Part shown: in pieces, positions 29,999 to 38,503 of the stretch
Layout of the letters: every line of letters starts with the position of its first letter
Numbering within the stretch: the stretch's first letter is position 1
Source of the DNA: Thermoprotei archaeon
GTDB lineage: Archaea; Thermoproteota; Thermoprotei; Thermofilales; B20-G17
Assembly (NCBI GenBank): GCA_003650785.1
Contig: QMRW01000002.1
Span: 1 to 40,411 of the forward strand
Reading direction: 5' to 3'
Length of the DNA stretch: 40,411 nt
Position numbers and translations under genes: made by a program
The notes under the pieces: generated by a model
The model's database searches: none
Told to the model about the DNA's origin: nothing
The model's input: only the letters and a program-made list of their open reading frames with translations

Positions 29999-32188
29999 TT
30001 ACTCATATAGAAAGTCCTCAAGTGTTCCTACTCTTCTTCTAGTCATATTTTCATACTTCCCTACATCATCGGCATTCTTGAATATATTAGCTAATACTCC
30101 TGGTCCTATAGACGGTATTGAGAGTAGTTTAGCCTTAGGTGCAGTGAGTATATCACTTAGACTCTTAAAACCATAGTTGTAGAGCATACGCGCTCTTACC
30201 CTCCCTATTCCCTTGATACGTGTGAGCTCTAATAGCTCCTCCTTCACTCCGTACTTTACTCTTTCTCTAAGTGTGGATAGGGGCTTAAGATGATGATGCA
30301 TTCCATAAAGCTTAGCTAGTTCATGTGCTGAATACAGTAGCCATTCAGCTCTCTCTGAAATGGAGTATATATCTCCCGGACCTACATCATATTTCTCTAT
30401 TACTCTATCTTCCGAGAGCTCATTTATCCAGTCATTTAATAGAAGAGCTACCTTAAGCTTAGCTAGGAATACCTCTAGTTCGAATTCGTCCTCTGGTGGT
30501 TTATAAGCCAACTTGTTGTAATTTCTTCTTATCCACTCGTTTAGTTTTCTTCTCTCTCCTCTCCTCAAGTACAGTGTGGGCATATCCGGGGTCTGAACCA
30601 CTATGTGTAGGTAGGCAAATTCATGTGGTTCTTTAAGCTCCTTTAATGAGCTTATGATAAGTTTGGCTGTGAGGGGATCTATGTATAGTTCGGAGACTCT
30701 TCGTCCTAATACTGTAGCTACTATATGTTCACCTTTTACCTCTATGAATTCATTGCTTCTAAGGAAATTTATTATCCTCTTTATCATACTCCTTATCATC
30801 AGTAGTGACCCCTGTCTACTAAACAAACTTCTACCAAGTAGCTTGAATATTTCCTCAATAGTGTTGGCAAATCCAGTGGATAGTATAGCTAATATATGGG
30901 CTCTAAGTATAGGCTCTGCTGATAGTCTCGATATTATGTTCTCTGGCTTGGATAATACATATCTCTCCATTAAATATTCGACTTCATCTCTATTTCTAGC
31001 TATTAGTATGGACTCTCCCCACTTATCGTACTTAGGTCTTCCAGCTCTTCCGCTCATCTGCTTATACTCCATGATAGGAATTTCTTCATAGATTCCAATT
31101 TCGCTGTTATACCTCTTATAGTCGTATATTACGACTCTTCTAGCGGGTAAGTTGACACCTGCTGCTAGTGTAGGTGTTGCAGTAATTACTTTAATTATAT
31201 TCTCTCTAAAGCTATCCTCTATGATCCTTCTACACCTATGGGAGAGCCCTGCATGATGAAAGGCTATACCGCATCTTACACACTTTACAAGTTGCTCCGT
31301 TATTCTATTCCTCTCGCCTTCTAGAATAGCTCTCGAGATATCAAATAGTCTATCTCTCTCCTCTTTCCTGAGTAGTTTTGATACGTAAGGCGTTAAATTT
31401 GAAGCTAGAGTTACTGCTCTCTGTCTAGTACTAGTGAATACTAGTACCTGCCCCCCATTCTCTATAGCTTCGAGTGTTAGGTTTACTATGCTACTCCCAT
31501 AGCTCTTCATTATCGCCTTACATGATCCGTCAGGATATACAATGGTCTGGTCTAGGTACACTCCCTCCTTAAGAGGTACAGGTCTCCAATCACTCCTGAT
31601 TAGTTCCGCATTTAACCATTGGGCTATCTCTTCAGCATTACTTATAGTAGCACTTAAGGCTATGAACTGAGCTTCTGGTAGGAGATGTTTGAGTATTGTA
31701 ATCAGTATTTCAAGTGTTGCTCCTCTTTTTCTACTTCCTACTAAGTGTATTTCATCGATTACTACTGTTCCCACCTTGCGAAGCCATGGAGCTTTATGTC
31801 TAATTAGGCTATCGGCCTTCTCATTTGTTGTCACTATTACATCGTAGTTCTCTAACCATGGATCTGAACTGTCGTAGTCTCCTGTAGTTAATGCTACTTT
31901 AAGACCTAGTTCAGAGTATTTCGATACATCCCTGTATTTTTCCAAAGCTAGTGCTCTCAAGGGGGTCAGGTATATGGCTTTACATCTTTTTTCTAGAAAG
32001 TTCTTTACTATTGCTAACTCTGCTATCAGAGTCTTTCCTGATGCTGTTGGTGCTGAGACTACTATATCTCTACCCTCTAGAACTCCTCTTTCTATAGCCT
32101 CTCTTTGAGGAGGAAAAAGCCTAGTGATTCCGTACTTTTTTAGGATTAATCTTACTCTTTCGTCGATGTCTATTTCCTCTACATTCAT
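29999..32188 (-). CDS. hel308: Hel308-type Ski2-like DNA helicase
   Basis: A 729-residue superfamily 2 helicase that acts at stalled replication forks. Motifs: Q-motif FPPQREAIERG, motif I SAPTASGKTLIAELA, Ia YLTPLRALALEKY, motif II DEIH, motif III LSATISN, motif IV-V region TPTLAAGVNLPARRVV, and motif VI QMSGRAGRP. After a winged helix and ratchet domain comes a helix-hairpin-helix, IKGIGRVRARMLYNYGF. Normal length. It is 4 bp downstream of mcm, an apt partner at the fork, and ends 2 bp from the convergent radical SAM gene. Confidence 0.93.
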   Translation of the reverse strand: MNVEEIDIDERVRLILKKYGITRLFPPQREAIERGVLEGRDIVVSAPTASGKTLIAELAIVKNFLEKRCKAIYLTPLRALALEKYRDVSKYSELGLKVALTTGDYDSSDPWLENYDVIVTTNEKADSLIRHKAPWLRKVGTVVIDEIHLVGSRKRGATLEILITILKHLLPEAQFIALSATISNAEEIAQWLNAELIRSDWRPVPLKEGVYLDQTIVYPDGSCKAIMKSYGSSIVNLTLEAIENGGQVLVFTSTRQRAVTLASNLTPYVSKLLRKEERDRLFDISRAILEGERNRITEQLVKCVRCGIAFHHAGLSHRCRRIIEDSFRENIIKVITATPTLAAGVNLPARRVVIYDYKRYNSEIGIYEEIPIMEYKQMSGRAGRPKYDKWGESILIARNRDEVEYLMERYVLSKPENIISRLSAEPILRAHILAILSTGFANTIEEIFKLLGRSLFSRQGSLLMIRSMIKRIINFLRSNEFIEVKGEHIVATVLGRRVSELYIDPLTAKLIISSLKELKEPHEFAYLHIVVQTPDMPTLYLRRGERRKLNEWIRRNYNKLAYKPPEDEFELEVFLAKLKVALLLNDWINELSEDRVIEKYDVGPGDIYSISERAEWLLYSAHELAKLYGMHHHLKPLSTLRERVKYGVKEELLELTRIKGIGRVRARMLYNYGFKSLSDILTAPKAKLLSIPSIGPGVLANIFKNADDVGKYENMTRRRVGTLEDFLYE

Positions 32189-32192
32189 GGTC

Positions 32193-34298
32193 TCAAGTCT
32201 TCTTTATATATCCACTTCTAGGCTCATATATCTCTCCTTCTCGCTTGAGATGATCAAGTGCTTTTTCTATGAATACCCTATCTAGTCCCTCTTTTTCCGC
32301 TCTTTCATAGAGTACGTCTATCTTAATAGGCTTCCCTTTATTCTCTTCCTCTAGTTTCCTAATTAGTTCCATGAGTCTGATGAATTTCTCTCTCTGAGAT
32401 TTAGGCTTTCCCGTCATGACTATGTCTATATCTATTCTTTTAGTCTCCATATCCATACCTACATTCTTTAGGTAGTACATCATCAACTCTATAGCTACTT
32501 CTACATCCTTGACAGTAACAGTATCGCTTAGTTTCATCTTAGCATTAGCTTCTGCTAATCTTATGAGTGCCTCAAGTTGTCTTGGAGTTATAGTAACTGG
32601 AGCATTAGGATCTTCACCACGTTTCCTCATTTCAACATAGAATCTTACTAGTCTCTCCTCAGCTTCTGGTGATAGCTTTGGATGTATGTACTTCTTCGCA
32701 TATGCAATATACTTCTTGAGCAGATCTAAGGGGATATATTCTGGATATACTCGTTCAAATGCTTTACTATGCATTCTCACTAGATGCTGTGCCAGTCTAG
32801 AGTCTCTTTCCTCCTCAGGTACATCCGTTATGACAAATATGAGGTCGAACCTAGATAGTATTGTTACAGGTAGGTCTATATTCTCAGCTATAGTCCTATT
32901 AGGTAGATATCGTCCATAGGCTGGATTTGCTGCAGCAAGTATAGCAGCCCTTGCGTTAAGTCTAGCAACTATACCTGCCTTAGCTATGCTTACGGTCTGT
33001 TGCTCCATCGCTTCGTGTATACTGACTCTATCCCTAGGATCCATCTTGTCGAATTCATCAATACATGCTACACCTCCATCAGCTAGAACTAAAGCCCCTG
33101 CCTCAAGATAGAATTCCCCAGTGGTCTTATCTCTTACTACCGCCGCGGTAAGGCCGGCTGCAGTGGATCCCTTTCCAGTAGTGTAGATAGCCCTAGGCGC
33201 TAATGATGCTATATATCTTAGTAACTGGCTCTTGGCGGTTCCTGGATCTCCCACTAGTAGTATATTTATATCTCCTCTTACTCTAACACCGTCTGGAAAT
33301 ACTTTAGGCTCTCCACCGAAGAGGAGACAGGCAATACCTTTCTTAATAATATCATAGCCATATATCGAGGGGGCTATGGATTTGACTATTAATTCTTCAA
33401 TATCTTCCCTACTAGCCAACTGTAGGATTTTCTTGACATCATCTGGAGTTAGCTCTACTTCAAAGAATTCTTTACCTTCTACTTCGATAGAGTTGACATC
33501 AATATAGGCGCTAAAGAGAGGAGGTCTATCCTTTCTCAGAGTTCTTTCATGCCTGACCTTGAGGATACCTAAAATCTTCACTCTGTCTCCAGGTCTTATA
33601 ATGTCCACTAAATCCTCCACTAGTACTGCCTCTATAGACCTAGGTATCTGTCCAGGAGGGAGTTCCTCAGGTCTCTCCTGTATTACTACCTTCTGCCATT
33701 CTATGAAATCACTCTCTTCAGGTATAAGCTCGTAGTCTCTTCTCCTAATTCCTATGCTCTTTGTCTCGGATGTCTCTATAGATCCTTCTTGTGGTTGTAC
33801 AAAGCCTCTATCTTGAGGTACTTTGACAATCAATCCCGTTGTCCTATCTATGAACACGGCATTCTTAAGGAGGTACTTTATAGGAGAGATTCTTGTTACG
33901 ATACCTTCTATAGCTATAAGTTTCCCTATATATTGTGCCTTTAATTTTCTGAGGGGGATTATTATATCCTCAGGTGGATTTATCATTCTAGCATAAAACC
34001 TCTTTACCTTAGAAAAGTACCTAGGGTTCTCTATCTGAACGAGATCAGCTAGCGCCTGAGATGCCAGTTCTAGGTACTTCTCTGGATTGTCTACTAGTTT
34101 TGATGCCAGTTCTCTATCGTACTCTATCAAATCATTAAAGTCTATATGGAGGGAAATTTCACCTTCTAGACACATTTCGCGTACCTTATTTCTATACTTG
34201 TACTCATCAGTAGGGGTTTTGAATTTCTTCAAAAAATCTAGAAATCTTTCTTTAAAGTCTTCTTTCTCTACAGTGATTTCTTCAAGCTTCTCACTCAA
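32193..34298 (-). CDS. mcm: Replicative helicase MCM
   Basis: A 701-residue replicative DNA helicase forming a hexamer. AAA+ motifs: Walker A LVGDPGTAKSQLLRY, Walker B VLADGGVACIDEFDKMD, sensor 1 AAANPAYGRY and arginine finger SRFDLIFVI; the C-terminal part ends in a winged helix. The N-terminal part has IEGIVTRISPIKY and PEESDFIEWQKVVIQERPEELPPG. Between them, where most archaeal MCMs have four zinc-binding cysteines, this protein has none (RTTGLIVKVPQ to KSIGIRRRDY). It overlaps the GINS gene by 4 bp and is 4 bp from hel308, so the three form one operon. Confidence 0.96.
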   Translation of the reverse strand: MSEKLEEITVEKEDFKERFLDFLKKFKTPTDEYKYRNKVREMCLEGEISLHIDFNDLIEYDRELASKLVDNPEKYLELASQALADLVQIENPRYFSKVKRFYARMINPPEDIIIPLRKLKAQYIGKLIAIEGIVTRISPIKYLLKNAVFIDRTTGLIVKVPQDRGFVQPQEGSIETSETKSIGIRRRDYELIPEESDFIEWQKVVIQERPEELPPGQIPRSIEAVLVEDLVDIIRPGDRVKILGILKVRHERTLRKDRPPLFSAYIDVNSIEVEGKEFFEVELTPDDVKKILQLASREDIEELIVKSIAPSIYGYDIIKKGIACLLFGGEPKVFPDGVRVRGDINILLVGDPGTAKSQLLRYIASLAPRAIYTTGKGSTAAGLTAAVVRDKTTGEFYLEAGALVLADGGVACIDEFDKMDPRDRVSIHEAMEQQTVSIAKAGIVARLNARAAILAAANPAYGRYLPNRTIAENIDLPVTILSRFDLIFVITDVPEEERDSRLAQHLVRMHSKAFERVYPEYIPLDLLKKYIAYAKKYIHPKLSPEAEERLVRFYVEMRKRGEDPNAPVTITPRQLEALIRLAEANAKMKLSDTVTVKDVEVAIELMMYYLKNVGMDMETKRIDIDIVMTGKPKSQREKFIRLMELIRKLEEENKGKPIKIDVLYERAEKEGLDRVFIEKALDHLKREGEIYEPRSGYIKKT

Positions 34299-34777
34299 TC
34301 TCCCCCACCCACATATCTAGACATATAGTTCTCCCATGCAGCTACGGTTTTACACAGTGTATTATACAGCACTTTCTCTTCAAAACTCATCTTATCCATG
34401 AGTTCCTTAGACGCCCTGGGGTTAGTGCTCACTATTCCTAGAATTTTCTGAAGTCTCCTCCTTAGTAGATCTACAGCAAGACATTCCATCCTATCGGCCA
34501 TCTTTTCATCCTTATTTTCCTTCATTATCTTGATATAGCTTGACAGTCTTGTGTAGAAATCCGCTGGTATAGCCTGAAGTTCGTCTGTACGCTCCTCTTT
34601 CCACAGTAACTTCTTTAGGCCTATGTCCATCGATACAGTCTCCTCTCTAGCTACTTCTTCAGTATAGCCCTCAGTAATTACGGCTAGATCCTTCTCGCTT
34701 CCCATCGATGTCAGTATTCTGTGAAGTAGTTTGAGCATTGCTACCATCGTATATGTAGAGAAGACTACCAAAAACAT
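34295..34777 (-). CDS. GINS complex subunit (Gins51/Gins15 type)
   Basis: A 160-residue protein, a component of the GINS complex that links MCM to the replication machinery (with Cdc45/GAN). The A-domain pattern is clear: ELQAIPADFYTRLSSYIKIM, then helix MECLAVDLLRRRLQKILGI and MSFEEKVLYNTLCKTVAAWENYM. The IPADFY opening in mid-protein after a small N-terminal extension favours the Gins51 (Sld5/Psf1-like) type over Gins23, which is the usual neighbour of mcm in Sulfolobus; I am not sure of the subtype. The start is uncertain: ATG 34777, or ATGs at 34747 and 34738. It overlaps mcm by 4 bp. Confidence 0.82.
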   Translation of the reverse strand: MFLVVFSTYTMVAMLKLLHRILTSMGSEKDLAVITEGYTEEVAREETVSMDIGLKKLLWKEERTDELQAIPADFYTRLSSYIKIMKENKDEKMADRMECLAVDLLRRRLQKILGIVSTNPRASKELMDKMSFEEKVLYNTLCKTVAAWENYMSRYVGGGD

Positions 34778-34927
34778 GATTGTGAGAGATAAGTGAAAGT
34801 ACTAGGTATATGTTCTCTTAGAAATATCTAGCACTAGAATGTTTCTATTTAGCTAACTGGTCACCTGATCATTAACATAAATTTAATCAAGCAATAGCAG
34901 TGTACTACGGGAGCCTCTATAGCAAAA

Positions 34928-34934
34928 TTTATAT
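34928..34934 (+). promoter_or_regulatory. TATA box for the L7Ae gene
   Basis: TTTATAT after a CAAAA-type BRE lies 55 to 61 bp upstream of the L7Ae ATG. The transcript should begin near 34953-34960, giving an unusually long leader of 30 to 36 nt in a window where many genes are leaderless. Confidence 0.6.
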
Positions 34935-34954
34935 CTAGCACATTGGAAAAGATA

Positions 34955-34976
34955 TCCTACGAATGAGCTATGAGGA
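34955..34976 (+). promoter_or_regulatory. Putative kink-turn in the L7Ae mRNA leader
   Basis: The leader can form a C-stem UCC/GGA, a 3-nt bulge UAC, tandem sheared G-A pairs (GA opposite GA), a 2-bp AU/AU stem and a GAGCU loop. This is the kink-turn (k-loop-like) pattern bound by L7Ae itself. Its 3' strand lies inside the Shine-Dalgarno AGGAGGTGAT (34973-34982), so binding would block initiation. Kink-turn autoregulation of l7ae mRNA is known in Sulfolobus and other archaea. The C-stem begins at the predicted transcript start, which is a weak point. Confidence 0.6.
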
Positions 34977-34982
34977 GGTGAT
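34973..34982 (+). promoter_or_regulatory. Perfect Shine-Dalgarno of the L7Ae gene
   Basis: AGGAGGTGAT is complementary over ten bases to the archaeal 16S 3' end (AUCACCUCCU), six nt from the ATG. It is the strongest ribosome-binding site I saw in the window. Confidence 0.75.
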
Positions 34983-34988
34983 ATACCT

Positions 34989-35381
34989 ATGTCGAGCGAA
35001 AAACCATTCTACGTACGGTTTAGTGTACCCCCAGAACTAGCTGAAAGAGCCTATGAAGCTCTTAGGAGAGCAAGAGAGAGTGGAGGAGCTATAAGAAAGG
35101 GAACAAACGAAACTACTAAAATGATAGAGAGAGGACTTGCTAAGTTGGTACTGATAGCTGAGGATGTAGATCCACCGGAAATAGTAGCCCATCTACCACT
35201 TCTCTGTGAGGAGAAGAAAGTACCCTACATTTATGTACCATCTAAGAAGAGACTTGGAGAGGTAGCAGGCATACACTCAGCAGCCTCAGCATGTATAGTA
35301 GATCCAGGAGAGGCTAAACCACTAGTAGATGAAATCATAAGAAAAGTTCAAGAGGTAAAAGTTAAAGGTACTACAGAGTAG
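34989..35381 (+). CDS. rpl7ae: Ribosomal protein L7Ae / kink-turn binding protein
   Basis: A 130-residue kink-turn RNA-binding protein that is part of the large ribosomal subunit, of box C/D and H/ACA sRNPs and of archaeal RNase P. The diagnostic sequence is [32 protein letters not shown], in which GTNETTK contacts the sheared G-A pairs, and [24 protein letters not shown]. Two box C/D sRNAs that need it are in the same window. It opens a translation cluster with S28e, L24e and aIF5B. Confidence 0.97.
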   Translation: MSSEKPFYVRFSVPPELAERAYEALRRARESGGAIRKGTNETTKMIERGLAKLVLIAEDVDPPEIVAHLPLLCEEKKVPYIYVPSKKRLGEVAGIHSAASACIVDPGEAKPLVDEIIRKVQEVKVKGTTE

Positions 35382-35408
35382 CAGTACTCTAGGCAAAACT
35401 TAATTTAA

Positions 35409-35420
35409 CACCTTTTTTAA
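35409..35420 (+). promoter_or_regulatory. TATA-like/T-rich element before S28e
   Basis: CACCTTTTTTAA lies between the L7Ae stop and the S28e ATG. The T-run could end the L7Ae transcript, while TTTTTTAATAC is placed about 20 bp upstream of the S28e start and could act as its TATA box. Confidence 0.4.
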
Positions 35421-35436
35421 TACTCTAGGGATCTAG

Positions 35437-35646
35437 ATGAGTGAAGATGCTACTCCAGCAGAGGTAGTACAGATAATAGGAAGAACAGGAGTATGTGGTG
35501 AGGTAACACAAGTAAGATGTAAAGTTCTCACTGGTAGAGATGCCGGTAGGATACTCACTCGTAATGTAAAAGGTCCAGTTAGAGTAGGAGATATTCTCAT
35601 GCTTAGGGAAACTCAGAGAGAACATAGGAGAATTTCGACCAGATAG
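35437..35646 (+). CDS. rps28e: Small ribosomal subunit protein S28e
   Basis: A 69-residue small-subunit protein found in archaea and eukaryotes. Signature sequence [18 protein letters not shown] and the terminal [10 protein letters not shown]. The L7Ae-S28e-L24e order is a common archaeal cluster. A 184-bp interval with little visible structure follows, so L24e probably has its own promoter. Confidence 0.95.
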   Translation: MSEDATPAEVVQIIGRTGVCGEVTQVRCKVLTGRDAGRILTRNVKGPVRVGDILMLRETQREHRRISTR

Positions 35647-35830
35647 GTACAACATAGGATTTCAGCTACTAATCAAGACTCTTATTACGAACTTATAGCA
35701 ACGAGTTCTGCTGATTTATCAACTCATAGGTGTAATCAGGATATCAATACAATCCTCTAAAAATTACCATCAAGTTTAAGTATACCTAATAGTACTTACC
35801 CCTGATCCACAACCATAAAGGGGGTCTAAG

Positions 35831-36022
35831 ATGCCAAAGTTGAGAGAATGCTCTTTCTGCGGGTACAAAATACCACCAGGCACAGGGTTATTGTTCGTTA
35901 AGAACGATGGAACTCTACTATATTTCTGCTCTAGGAAGTGTAGGATAAGTTATATGAGGAAGAGAAACCCTATTAAGCTGAAATGGACTAGAAAGTATAG
36001 AAAAGCTAAGTCCAAGAAGTGA
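35831..36022 (+). CDS. rpl24e: Large ribosomal subunit protein L24e
   Basis: A 63-residue zinc protein of the large subunit. Zinc ligands CSFCGYKIPPGTG and FCSRKCRISY are intact, followed by the basic PIKLKWTRKYRKA. AAGGGGGTC precedes the ATG. It is 11 bp upstream of the aIF5B gene. Upstream, AAGTATACCTAATAGTACTT contains a weak TATA-like element. Confidence 0.95.
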   Translation: MPKLRECSFCGYKIPPGTGLLFVKNDGTLLYFCSRKCRISYMRKRNPIKLKWTRKYRKAKSKK

Positions 36023-36033
36023 GGAGATGAAAG

Positions 36034-37818
36034 TTGTCTTATGTAAGATCACCGATAGTCGTAGTACTAGGTCACGTAGATGTAGGAAAAACTACCCTTC
36101 TCGATAAAATAAGAGGAACTGCTGTAACTTTAAGAGAACCTGGTACTATGACTCAGCATATAGGTGCTTCATTTCTACCATGGAGTGCTCTAACCAAAAT
36201 ATGTGGTCCTCTACTTAAATTAGTAAAAAAGGAGATTGAAATACCTGGATTTCTCGTTATAGATACCCCTGGACATGAGGCCTTTGTAAATCTGAGAAGA
36301 AGAGGAGGAAGTATAGCTGATATAGCAATTCTAGTAGTGGATGTAAGAGAGGGGTTTGAGGCTCAGACCTATGAGTCCATAGAAATATTGAGAGCTAGAA
36401 GAATTCCCTTCCTACTAGTTGCTAATAAAATAGACAAAATACCTGGATGGAAATCTAAGCCATATGCTCCATTTATAATTAATTTTAAGCAGCAAGATGA
36501 AAATATTCAGATTAGATTGGAGGAATTACTATATAGGCTAATCGATGAAATGAATAGATTGGGGTTTAACTGTGATAGATATGATAGGGTAAGAGATTTT
36601 TCTAACACCATAGCCATAATACCTATTAGTGCACTAACTGGAGAGGGTATACCAGATCTACTTATGGTATTAGCTGGACTTACACAAAAATTTCTGCTTA
36701 GATCGCTCGTAGTCAGTGAGGGGCCCGCCAAAGGTGTAGTACTCGAAGTGAAGGAGGAAGTTGGTCTAGGAACTACTATAGACACCATAATATACGAGGG
36801 AATTATCAGAAAAGGAGATACCTTAGTCGTAGGAGGGGTAGATGAGCCAATCGTCACTAGAGTAAGAGCCATTCTCATGCCCAGACCTCTAGATGAGATC
36901 AGATCACCGGAGGAAAGATTCCTACAGCTGAATGTGGCTCGTGCTGCTTGTGGTATTAAAATAGTAGCTCCCAATTTAGAGGGGGCTATAGCTGGAGCTC
37001 CAGTTCGTGCCGTATGGACACATACTGAACTTGAGAATATTATTAGGGATATAAAGCACGAAGTCTCTAGTATAAAGCTTAAGAGAGAAGTTAATGGAGT
37101 CATAGTAAAAGCCGATACCCTTGGTACATTAGAAGCCTTAATTGACTACCTAGAGCGAAAGGGAATTCCCGTTAGATATGCAGATATAGGCAATGTTACA
37201 AAGAGAGATGTCATAGAGGCGCAGCTCGTTAAAAAAGAGGATAAATATCGAGCCGTGATATTAGCATTTAATGTCAAGATTACCGAAGAAGCTAGAATAG
37301 AAGCTAAGTACACAAATATACCAATATTTCAAAGCAATATAATATACAGGTTGATCGAAGAGTACCAGAAATGGTACTATAAGACTAGAGAATTAGATGC
37401 TAGAATTGAACTTTCAAAACTTATTCTACCAGCTAAAATAAAGATCCTCCCTGGATACGTCTTTAGGAGGAGTAATCCAGCAATAGTAGGTATTAAAGTA
37501 TTAGCTGGCAGACTCAGATCCGGATATCCTCTATTCAGAGCTAAAGACTGCAAAGTCATAGGTAGAGTACTACAAATACAGGCTCACGGTGAGAACGTAA
37601 GTGAAGCTACTGTAGGTCAGGAAGTAGCCATATCCATAAGAGGTAATGTTATAGTCGGTAGGCATATCAAGGAAGGGGATGTACTATACTCAGATGTACC
37701 GTTTGATCATATGGAGAGAATAAGGACATTAGTTGACTTCCTTACAGAAGATGAAATTAAATTACTTGATGAAATTGAGAAATTAAAACTGGCAAAATTG
37801 AGGAGTAGTAAGGAATAA
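36034..37818 (+). CDS. infB: Translation initiation factor aIF5B (IF-2 homologue)
   Basis: A 594-residue GTPase that promotes subunit joining. GTPase motifs: G1 GHVDVGKTTLL, G3 DTPGHEAF, G4 NKID. Domain II and III features follow (GTLEALIDYLERKGIPV) and domain IV has the strand PAIVGIKVLAGRLRSGYPL. The N-terminal extension of the eukaryotic protein is absent, as is normal. The start is a TTG at 36034; GAGGAG at 36021-36026 gives a well-spaced ribosome-binding site, and no ATG fits before the G1 motif. It ends a cluster with L24e. Confidence 0.95.
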   Translation: MSYVRSPIVVVLGHVDVGKTTLLDKIRGTAVTLREPGTMTQHIGASFLPWSALTKICGPLLKLVKKEIEIPGFLVIDTPGHEAFVNLRRRGGSIADIAILVVDVREGFEAQTYESIEILRARRIPFLLVANKIDKIPGWKSKPYAPFIINFKQQDENIQIRLEELLYRLIDEMNRLGFNCDRYDRVRDFSNTIAIIPISALTGEGIPDLLMVLAGLTQKFLLRSLVVSEGPAKGVVLEVKEEVGLGTTIDTIIYEGIIRKGDTLVVGGVDEPIVTRVRAILMPRPLDEIRSPEERFLQLNVARAACGIKIVAPNLEGAIAGAPVRAVWTHTELENIIRDIKHEVSSIKLKREVNGVIVKADTLGTLEALIDYLERKGIPVRYADIGNVTKRDVIEAQLVKKEDKYRAVILAFNVKITEEARIEAKYTNIPIFQSNIIYRLIEEYQKWYYKTRELDARIELSKLILPAKIKILPGYVFRRSNPAIVGIKVLAGRLRSGYPLFRAKDCKVIGRVLQIQAHGENVSEATVGQEVAISIRGNVIVGRHIKEGDVLYSDVPFDHMERIRTLVDFLTEDEIKLLDEIEKLKLAKLRSSKE

Positions 37819-37839
37819 AAGAGTCATAGGAATTGTTAG

Positions 37840-37898
37840 TATGAATGATGAGTGGTATGGAGCTCTGACTCATGAAGAGTGGGCTAGGCTCTGACTAT
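37840..37898 (+). ncRNA. Archaeal box C/D sRNA
   Basis: In the 117-bp gap after aIF5B: box C ATGATGA (37845-37851), a 13-nt guide, box D' CTGA (37865-37868), 3-nt spacer, box C' ATGAAGA (37872-37878, one mismatch), a 12-nt guide and box D CTGA (37891-37894). By the N+5 rule the predicted targets are the C in AGCU-C-CAUACCAC and the U in AGCC-U-AGCCCAC. It may be processed from the aIF5B transcript. The TATA box of the next gene overlaps its 3' end. Confidence 0.8.
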
Positions 37899-37935
37899 TT
37901 TAATAAGCCTCTATACACCTACTTATATAGGGAGT

Positions 37936-38220
37936 ATGAGCCCTAGGAGAATTGAAAGAAGATTGAGATTGAGGAGAAGACCGGATGTTCCCAGTGGAGT
38001 AGCTAAACTTAATCCACAGGCTATGAAGTACTTAGGAATAATTGACAAAATAGAAATTGTAATCGTAGGTGGAAAACGACTGACTCTAAGAGCCCTGGCA
38101 TTTGAACAAGTCCCTGAAAACGAGGTATGGTGTAATGAAGATGAACTTAGATCACATGGAATAGCCGATCGTACAATAGCTACATGTCGAGCACCACTAA
38201 AGCAGATAATATCTAAGTGA
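37936..38220 (+). CDS. Small double-psi-barrel-like protein, unknown
   Basis: A 94-residue basic protein. After an arginine-rich start (RRIERRLRLRRRP) comes VPSGVAKLNPQAMKYLGIIDKIEIVIVGGKRLTLRA, a pattern like the double-psi beta-barrel of the Cdc48 N-domain and related proteins. Two cysteines are in VWCNEDEL and IATCRAP. Function not known; the arginine-rich head and placing after a translation cluster suggest RNA or ribosome contact, as a guess. ATTTTAATAAG upstream is a likely TATA box. Confidence 0.65.
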   Translation: MSPRRIERRLRLRRRPDVPSGVAKLNPQAMKYLGIIDKIEIVIVGGKRLTLRALAFEQVPENEVWCNEDELRSHGIADRTIATCRAPLKQIISK

Positions 38221-38503
38221 TTGATCAATTATTTTTACTTACATCTAATCGAATCATCAATTTGTAAGAGACTATTACCACTTATGATTATGCTAAATTT
38301 CTCAAGTTTAAGGTCAATAAGGAATATTTATTGAAGTTCAACCGATTTTATTCTCCTACAGGTGTTTTTAACCTTCTTATAACGTATACTAGAAACATTA
38401 ATATGTACATCCGGTATGCTCCTTTCGGTGATGAGGACTGGCCTTAGAGAGAAGAGAGGAACAACTAGCACTTAGATCCACTGCTAACAGAAGGATACAT
38501 GAA

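Noticed and set aside
34778-34988. Possible replication origin next to mcm and GINS
   Set aside because: No Orc1/Cdc6 gene and no visible origin-recognition repeats in the 211-bp interval; it reads as a divergent promoter region.
38420-38460. GTGATGA box-C-like sequence upstream of the PhoU-like gene
   Set aside because: No CTGA box D or D' at the required 10-14 nt distance; the sequence is better read as a ribosome-binding site and coding extension.
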